Of a stretch of 64,000 nucleotides of DNA, positions 58,201-64,000 are shown one piece after another. A program made the translations under genes and the position numbers. Origin of the DNA: Carposina sasakii (Eukaryota; Arthropoda; Insecta; Lepidoptera; Carposinidae). The notes beneath the pieces were generated by a model that was not told where the DNA came from, ran no database searches, and saw only the letters and a program-made list of their open reading frames with translations. The stretch is taken from positions 2,108,001 through 2,172,000 of the forward strand of contig CP053148.1 in the NCBI GenBank assembly GCA_014607495.2, read 5' to 3'. Position 1 is the first letter of the stretch. The number at the start of each line of letters is the position of its first letter.

Positions 58201-61200
58201 GGTTTCCGGGAGACGGGCAGCAGCGCCTCTTGTGTTGATAACATAGTTCCAAAATCCCACTGCGATCGCCAAACTGCCTGCCCAACGTTGTGACAATGGG
58301 CAAAACCCCTCTATGTCAGTAGCCTTGTTGCGTGCCTACGTCCAGCAATTGGCTGATGTGTGTACTAGTAAATGTAAGATGCAATATAAAATTTTCAGTA
58401 CCGTCTAATCGTCAGCAGTTGCAGTGCTGGCCACTCAGTGCTGGTCTCTGAAGAAGGGACAGCATATACTTTTGGTAAGATATTTAGCCCTACCGAAGTA
58501 CATACATATAATAGTCTGTGAATACTATGTTTAATGTTATAAAATTATCACTTAGCCCGTACTTTGGAAAGCACGTAAAACCGTCAGTCCTGCGCCTGAT
58601 CTTTCAACAGGGTTCGAAATTATAAAGATAAATATTTTTTGAATAATTATCTTGAAAATTATCGGATAATTATCCGATAATTATGTGATAATTATCCTAG
58701 CTGATTTTCCATTTAACTTCTTGAAATTTTCTTTATTTAAATGATAATATATTTATCCCAAGGAGATTGTAGGTTTTCAGTATTATTAATTAAACAGCAA
58801 AGAATAAATGTGAGAAATATACAATTTAATTCAGAATTTGTTTTTTATGACGTCTAACTAAAGTAAGAAAGTACGCAAATGACGTTCAGATACACATTAA
58901 TAAATGAGATTATTTTAGTGTTTGATTTTTATAATTATCAAGCTATATTTATCAAGATAATTATCATGATATCACTTCGAACACTGTCTCGAAATTCGGT
59001 CGGATACATTATTGTAATATCTATCTGATGAGGTCGATGGGGCAACGACCTCTGTCGGTCAAGCATGAGAGGTCCGATGGCGGTCAGTGGAACCTTGCCG
59101 TGGCGACCTAAAGAGTCATCATCATCTTATACCTTATTACATTATTTACGGGGTCGGCGCAATATGGTTTCTTTTAAAACTGCTGCCTGCCTGCCTCACG
59201 CCAACATTTCTCGGGTATAACTAAGTGACAATTTTAGAAAATCCTTACATGAAATAAACATGGAATAAATACAGGCCCGTGACTGGGATCGAACCTACGT
59301 CCTAAGTACTAGTGGACGCCTGCGTGCGACTCCGTCCGCATGGCCTGCTGAAAAAAATAATATCTAAATTATACGGGATAAAATATTTATCCCCGGCTTA
59401 AATAGTAGCCTATGTGTTATTCTGATGTGTAAACTATATTACATATTGTGAAGTTACATCAAAATCCATTAAATACTTTTTGCGCTAAAGAGCCACAAAC
59501 ATCCTTACATACATACACCCTCACAAACTTTCGCGTTTATAATATTAGTATGTTTTATCTCCAGGTCGCAACAACTGTGGTCAGCTAGGGTTGGGCGACA
59601 CCACCACCCGAAATGTTCCTGAAGCGGTGCCAACGCTGGCTGATATGAACATCATCCACGCGGCTGTGGGACGCAACCATACCCTGTTCTTGACTGGTAT
59701 GTTGGTTATATTCTGGTACTTCTACTACTAGAATACATCAGCTGCATCTCCTTCTGTACATGTCGATACAGTCGAGTTCAGGGGCGTTTTTTCTGGCAAA
59801 GAGCTAGCAAGTTCTCACTGATCATTTACATCAGTGGTTCCCAAAGTGGTCCAGGGGTCCTCAGGAGACTCGATTTTTCACGCAAATGGTCTACTAAAAT
59901 GGGGCTTCACAATTAATTTGTATGTGGTGTAGGCCTGTATGGGGTCCACGAGAACCAGTTAACTTTTAAAAGGGGTCTATGAGAAAAAAAGTTTGGGAAT
60001 CCATGATTTACATCATGCCCCGCTATGCTAAATGTGACTACTTAATTTATAGAGATGCGCCGAATACTGGTTTCACCGAATAGTATTCGGTTTAATCTTT
60101 ACCGAACCGAATATTCGGCCGAATTATTCGGTTTACCATTTGATTGTTTTGCCGCGCAAACAAGTTCTAACGTGTCGTTGCTGGCTAAATGGTGAGCGTG
60201 TCGTACCTCACTGCCCGCCACCCGCGCACACCGCGATGTCTGTTAGGGATGGCAATTGTTTTAAAAAAATATCGATTTTTAAATCGATTCGAATCGTGAC
60301 CGTGAAAAATCGAGGTCTAAAAGAAAATTTCCATATAATAAACCATATTACGCCGATTGACCCCATAAGTAATAGGATAAGGGCAGGATGATGATGATTT
60401 TTCATCATAAGCACTTTCACCACTTCACAAAATGGGACAGTTTTCTATCGACTGGCCATCTTGCATTTTGGATGTACCATAATTTATATTCCTTTCACCG
60501 GTCACGCTCGCTATCGTTCTATACCATACTTGTTTTATGGATTCAGTACTTTTTTTAAAATTATAATCATTTATTTCATGTAATATAATTCAACACATAT
60601 TTTGTTAGTAGTTTCTTATTCTATGTTACTAACTTATTCTAAGTACTACATATCGATTTGAAAATTCGATTTTGCGATTAATTGATCTCTGATCGCCATC
60701 CCTACTATCTGTCACTTTGCCTCAAACATTGCACGATTACGTTGTAAATAAAAACTAAAACGGTTTTTATTACAAAAACGTTGCTAGTAAATGGGATGGA
60801 ATGGGATTTTGTTGACTTACAATCTTTACTAATATATTATGTTTTCTTTCAAATTTAATACATAAATAATATATAAAATGCAAAAGTTACTCTGTATGTC
60901 TGTCTGGCTTTCACGCCAAAACTAATGAACAGATTGAAATGAAATTTGATACTACCTGTGTACTCTAGAACCTGAGAAAGTATAACTAGGGCTAGTTTCG
61001 CACGGATGTAATACCTTTCACGCGGACGAAGTTGTGGGCGGCCGTTAGTAGAACATAAATGTCACATAAGAAGATTTGTCCTTAGCGCTATACCGTACGT
61101 GTAGGCAAAAATATGAAAATACTCGAACCGAATATATTCGGCGCCAAAACCGAATGATTCGGCCGAATACAAATAGTGAAAAAGTTGCCGAATACGGTTC

Positions 61201-62114
61201 GAATATTCGGCGCATCTCTATTAATTTCCTTATTGATCCTGTAGTTGTAATAGACATTTGTACGAGTATATGGAACTGGGTGTAGTATGTGTACCACCAC
61301 TATAATTATAAAACAAAGCTGTCCGCTGTTTGTCTTCTTTATCTATGCTTAGATCTTCAAAACTACGCAATATATTTTGATGCGGTTTTTTTAATAGAGT
61401 GTTTTAAGAAGAACTTAGCTAGGGGGCAATGCTTATACGAAATTGTCCTTTACGCGTACATCCGAAATTGCCCTTTACGCGAACATACGAATTTGCCCTT
61501 TACGCGAATAAGTGTGGGCGACCACTAGTATTAAATAAAAAAAAATTACATTTGCAAGACAAAACAGTTAAAGGTTTAGGTCACTGGTTAAAAGACTAGA
61601 CAACTATACAGGATGATTTTTGGTCGTCAACGTTCCCGAAAACTACGGAATCTCCTCATCATCACGATCATTTTTCTCCATGGAAGCATACCTGGGAAGT
61701 GTCTGGTTTCCAAAATATTAGGGTCCAAAGTTGAGTAAATAGACTGCGTTTTTCTACATAAAGGCACATAGACGCGCGTAGCAGGATTTTTTCACGAAAA
61801 ATTATTAATACCTGTCTATAAAAAAACTAACATAAATACTAGACACTATAAATTTCGCACGATCAAGGAATTTAAAATTAAAAAAAAAAAAATCCCAGCA
61901 TTTTTCCTTCGTTAAAGGTGGCCACAAAAAAACATCCTGTATAAGTCCAAAAGTTCGTTGAAATTAAAATCGTTAGACCTGTTCCCGAGAAACCAATTAT
62001 TTTAATAATTTCAGACACCGGCGTCGTTTATGGATGTGGCGAGAACAAAAGTGGGCAGTTGGGCCTGGGCTACACTAGCCCAAAGGTGGTCAAACCCACC
62101 CGGCTTCGGTACAC
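55020..62114 (+). CDS. Rcc2: RCC2 (TD-60) homologue, five exons, 3' end beyond the window
   Basis: The RCC2 family are beta-propeller proteins with RCC1-type repeats, tied to small-GTPase control, the chromosomal passenger complex and focal adhesions; these roles come from vertebrate work. Coding exons 55041-55232, 57812-57958, 58399-58474, 59565-59696 and 62015-62114 join in phases 0, 0, 1, 1 and give about 215 residues. Residues 1-64 are charged with a KKRKPRRK nuclear-signal-like stretch and an acidic SEDEDS. Then come GKLLIAGLVSWDLVAKR (the family-typical W-D-L with basic residues), SAGHSVLVSEEGTAYTFG, RNNCGQLGLGD, GRNHTLFLTG and YGCGENKSGQLGLG. WDL separates it from RCC1. It stops in phase 2 inside the propeller; most blades lie to the right. 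Confidence 0.88.
55283..56076 (-). pseudogene. Non-LTR retrotransposon tail in RCC2 intron 1, same frame with stops
   Basis: On the minus strand one frame runs from about 56076 to a terminal TAA at 55291. It carries VNGSPIDYVEHHTYLGQI, PCLKYGCQTWALTSKQ, RSMLTIKLKDKIKLTDI, GHMIRSQKDKW and ILGEAFAKRQADKEE. These match the fingers-to-tail region of RTE/BovB-like reverse transcriptases; the clade is tentative. Four in-frame stops interrupt it (after EVEI, after KLKWK, at RV*W and at RKK*), but no frameshift is needed. It lacks the catalytic YADD region and opposes the host gene. Confidence 0.7.
56421..56541. mobile_element. MITE family H copy 4 (RCC2 intron 1)
   Basis: The arms CAATGGTCAGATAGCCTATC and GATAGGCTATCTGACCATT are nearly perfect. 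Inner AAGTTGATGCTGT / ACAGCATCAACTT make it an almost complete hairpin. Confidence 0.75.
56571..56672 (-). mobile_element. Dispersed repeat D, reverse copy (RCC2 intron 1)
   Basis: AACTTGTACATCTCAACTATACC, GTGGCACCATCTGGTTCTATCGG and AAGGCGTGATTATATGTATG match repeat D in reverse. Confidence 0.65.
57045..57403 (+). mobile_element. MITE family A copy in RCC2 intron 1
   Basis: It begins CGTGGTGATTC next to TA and ends CACCCTG next to TA. It has the usual interior with small deletions, 359 bp in all. Confidence 0.75.
57601..57778. mobile_element. MITE with AATGGGCG ends (RCC2 intron 1)
   Basis: AATGGCCGTTTTTCCACTAG at the left pairs with CTAGTGGGAAAACGCCCATT at the right. Inner GTCGTGGTCGTGTCC and CGTGGTCGCTGTCGTG repeat the same words. 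The right end lies 33 bases before exon 2. Confidence 0.75.
57812..57958 (+). CDS. Rcc2: RCC2 exon 2
   Basis: 49 codons between TTGTTCTAG and GTAAGCC. It encodes ELLKTYYKTPGKLLIAGL, then SWDLVAKRESNP, the first propeller strand with the diagnostic WDL. Confidence 0.85.
58178..58372 (+). mobile_element. Retroposon 3' tail, family E (RCC2 intron 2)
   Basis: It matches 3545-3742 (GTTTCCGGGAGACGGGCAGC, GCCAAACTGCCTGCCCAACG). It ends near TACGTCCAGCAATTGGCTGATG, about 26 bases before exon 3. Confidence 0.65.
58399..58474 (+). CDS. Rcc2: RCC2 exon 3
   Basis: 76 bases between ATTTTCAG and GTAAGA, ending in phase 1. It encodes YRLIVSSCSAGHSVLVSEEG, then TAYTF. The C-x-A-x-H-S pattern is the core of an RCC1 repeat. 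Confidence 0.85.
58611..58988. mobile_element. AT-rich TIR element (RCC2 intron 3)
   Basis: CAGGGTTCGAAATTAT at the left and ATATCACTTCGAACACTG at the right are diverged inverted ends. GATAATTATC words repeat near both ends. No ORF. Confidence 0.5.
59115..59310 (-). mobile_element. SINE-like dispersed repeat (RCC2 intron 3)
   Basis: It resembles 5540-5766: GGGGTCGGCGCAATATGGTTTC, TCTCGGGTATAACTAAGTGAC and CCGTGACTGGGATCGAACC. The last part is B-box-like. It is followed directly by repeat C. Confidence 0.55.
59311..59550 (+). mobile_element. Repeat C copy ending 14 bases before RCC2 exon 4
   Basis: It starts CTAGTGGACGCCTGCGTGCGAC and ends TTTCGCGTTTATAATATTAGTA at 59550. The remaining bases before the exon are TGTTTTATCTCCAG. 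Confidence 0.75.
59565..59696 (+). CDS. Rcc2: RCC2 exon 4
   Basis: 132 bases between ATCTCCAG and GTATGT, phase 1 at both ends. It encodes GRNNCGQLGLGDTTTRNVP and, later, AAVGRNHTLFLT. The acceptor lies only 14 bases after the end of a dispersed repeat. Confidence 0.88.
59725..59820 (-). mobile_element. Dispersed repeat F fragment (RCC2 intron 4)
   Basis: CTAGAATACATCAGCTGCATCTCCTTC is the reverse complement of the repeat F end at 35950-35985. Confidence 0.6.
59832..60005. mobile_element. hAT-like MITE with perfect 8-bp duplication (RCC2 intron 4)
   Basis: The ends CAGTGGTTCCCAAAGT and the reverse of AGTTTGGGAATCCATG are canonical hAT termini. ATTTACAT flanks both sides (59824-59831 and 60006-60013). 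174 bp, no ORF. Confidence 0.85.
60244..60704. mobile_element. Nested hAT-like MITE with TAGGGATGGC ends
   Basis: TAGGGATGGCAAT at the left and GCCATCCCTA at the right are inverted. The flanks ATGTCTGT and CTATCTGT agree at six of eight bases. AAATCGATTCGAATC and ATCGATTTGAAAATTCG extend the pairing. Confidence 0.7.
60876..61048 (-). mobile_element. Repeat C-group reverse copy nested in the hAT-like element
   Basis: It runs AAAGTTACTCTGTATGTCTGTC to TTTCACGCGGACGAAGTTGTGGGCGG. It ends as the reverse of the repeat C start. Confidence 0.6.
61310..61531 (+). mobile_element. Repeat C-group element with 25-bp x 3 tandem repeat
   Basis: AACAAAGCTGTCCGCTGTTTGTC resembles 50903 and begins the same subfamily. 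Three 25-bp units (ATACGAAATTGYCCTTTACG plus CGWAC) follow at 61435-61459, 61460-61484 and 61485-61509. It ends GTGTGGGCGACCACTAG. Confidence 0.65.
61609..61939 (+). mobile_element. MITE family A copy in RCC2 intron 4
   Basis: It starts CAGGATGATTTTTGGTCG, ends ACATCCTG next to TA, and lacks the segment between CCCAGCATTTTT and CCTTCGTTAAAG. Its end is 75 bases before exon 5. Confidence 0.75.
62015..62114 (+). CDS. Rcc2: RCC2 exon 5
   Basis: 100 bases between ATAATTTCAG and GTAAGT, ending in phase 2. It encodes DTGVVYGCGENKSGQLGLGY, then TSPKVVKPTRLRY. No further RCC2 exon was seen in 62115-64000. Confidence 0.88.
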
Positions 62115-62442
62115 GTAAGTTATTTTTATAGGTTAATTAAACTGTAAATATACTGAAAATTTATATTCGTTTTAATACTTTATAGTCGCTTGTTAGGTCC
62201 TCCCGGGATTGTCTATGCTTTATTTGTATTTTTTTGATCGCCACTTGATCCTGGCTTACGGGAGTTGTGGCAATGGGCGGTGAGCCAATCCCGGTATATT
62301 TACTACAATGTCTCCGATCGTATTTCGGTCATGACTGCCAATCTATCTACGCAGAAGATATAGTGCACAAGTTTGTGCGCAAACACAGGTGCAATCTCTA
62401 TTCCATTATTCTCATAGTCCGATTGGACTAAAAGTCGATACG

Positions 62443-63185
<743 letters not shown>

Positions 63186-63555
63186 CAGGGTGATTTTTGG
63201 TCGTCAACGTTCCCGAAAACTACGGAATCTCCTCATCATCACGATAATTATTCTCCATGGAAGCATACCTGGGAAGTGTCTGGTTTCCAAAATATTAGGG
63301 TCCAAAGTTGAGTAAATAGACTGCGTTTTTCTGCATAAATGCACAAAGACGCGCGTAGCAGGATTTTTTCACGAAAAATAATATCTGTCTATAAAAAAAC
63401 TAACATAAACACTAGACACTATAAATTTCGCACGACCAAGGAATTTAAAATATTAAAGAAAAAAAATTCCCAGCATTTTTTTTGGCATAAACTTACTTTA
63501 TTTCATGTATAGAGTACGTACCCTTCGTTAAAGGTGGCCACAAAAAAACACCCTG
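63186..63555 (+). mobile_element. MITE family A, full-length copy in RCC2 intron 5
   Basis: 370 bp, with ends CAGGGTGATTTTTGG and AAACACCCTG, each next to TA. This copy has the best-preserved termini. Confidence 0.8.
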
Positions 63556-63659
63556 TATTAGTCGCCAGAGTCAGTCGTAGGTGAAAATATATGAACTTGG
63601 CTTCCCACAAATTATTGAGATACATCTAGGTACATAATATGTGAAAGGGATTATACCTA

Positions 63660-63822
63660 TATATAAGGTCTATCCAAAATTAGTGATTATCTTTTGATAC
63701 GAAACTAGGTAGGTAAAAAGAAACAACTTTTACTATGGGACCAACTCCGAAATATAAAAAAAAAACCACCTGTTCTATACAATACCGAATAATTACTGAA
63801 CTGAAATGTATGGAAGAGCTGA
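63660..63822. mobile_element. Palindromic MITE P1, inverted and truncated copy
   Basis: One arm (TATAAGGTCTATCCAAAA... GACCAACTCCGAAATA) is followed by the P1 centre in the opposite orientation to the 20917 copy (GAATAATTACTGAACTGAAATG). The second arm is missing. Confidence 0.7.
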
Positions 63823-64000
63823 GTGTATAATGTCGTAGTCTAAACTTATAAGAGTTGACCAGGGAACTCGGGCGTTCTCTCTGTCTCTTTCCGATAATAA
63901 GACAAATACACAAGTCTTTTTAGAATACGCTAGTCTTTCTGTCGTTAATTGTCTACCAAGTGTAAAGGAACCTATTAATGTAACTGCCATAAATATTCCT

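Larger units (their letters stand above)
60050..61220. mobile_element. hAT-like element with GCGCCGAATA ends (RCC2 intron 4)
   Basis: TAGAGATGCGCCGAATA at the left mirrors TATTCGGCGCATCTCTA at the right. The flanks are TTAATTTA and TTAATTTC, an 8-bp duplication with one mismatch. Many ATTCGG words lie near both ends. The interior holds two other insertions (60244-60704 and 60876-61048) and no transposase. Short ORFs near the right end are palindrome products. Confidence 0.8.

Noticed and set aside
61045..61300. Several overlapping ORFs on both strands
   Set aside because: They derive from the ATTCGG-rich inverted end of a hAT-like element.

Overview
The window looks like nuclear DNA from a lepidopteran insect, probably a moth. 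It is AT-rich, it has spliceosomal GT-AG introns, and it is packed with short repeats that recur across Lepidoptera: the 'GACTTCGTCCGCG' repeat, retroposon tails reading 'GTCCAGCAGTGGAC' and ending in (GAT)n, and tRNA-headed SINEs. There is no sign of bacterial operons, CRISPR arrays or a prokaryotic defence system. All homology statements come from reading translations by eye; no database search was possible.

Genes. One gene is well supported: the 5' part of an RCC2 (TD-60) homologue on the plus strand. Five coding exons lie at 55041-55232, 57812-57958, 58399-58474, 59565-59696 and 62015-62114. They join in frame and run off the right edge. A likely 5' UTR exon ends at 53877. A CpG-dense island at about 41.5-42.1 kb is the best candidate for a second promoter; a consensus minus-strand splice donor at its left edge suggests a gene running left. 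A short THAP-like N-terminus (15900-15995) and two dead non-LTR reverse-transcriptase tails (33478-33705 and 55283-56076) are gene remnants. A two-exon-like cassette with an 88-residue ORF sits inside a transposon at 6960-8335.

Layout. 1-9 kb: MITE copies, a perfect 37-bp-arm hairpin (2386-2463) and a 3.65 kb foldback transposon (5007-8657) split by a younger 1.38 kb element with a 4-bp target duplication. 12-24 kb: two foldback elements of one family (a 91 bp deletion derivative and a 701 bp copy with 245-bp arms), a SINE, a 120-bp-period tandem array and a palindromic MITE. 24-40 kb: dispersed lepidopteran repeats, four tRNA-like SINE heads and a dense cluster of foldback MITEs. 41-42 kb: CpG island. 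44-53.6 kb: more MITEs and a 2.57 kb hAT-like element carrying other insertions. 53.8-64 kb: the RCC2 gene, whose introns are largely nested transposons.

No undescribed multi-gene biological system could be supported. The most informative signals are structural: nested insertions whose target duplications can be read directly, an exon whose splice acceptor lies 14 bases beyond a repeat, and several unnamed foldback and tRNA-like repeat families.
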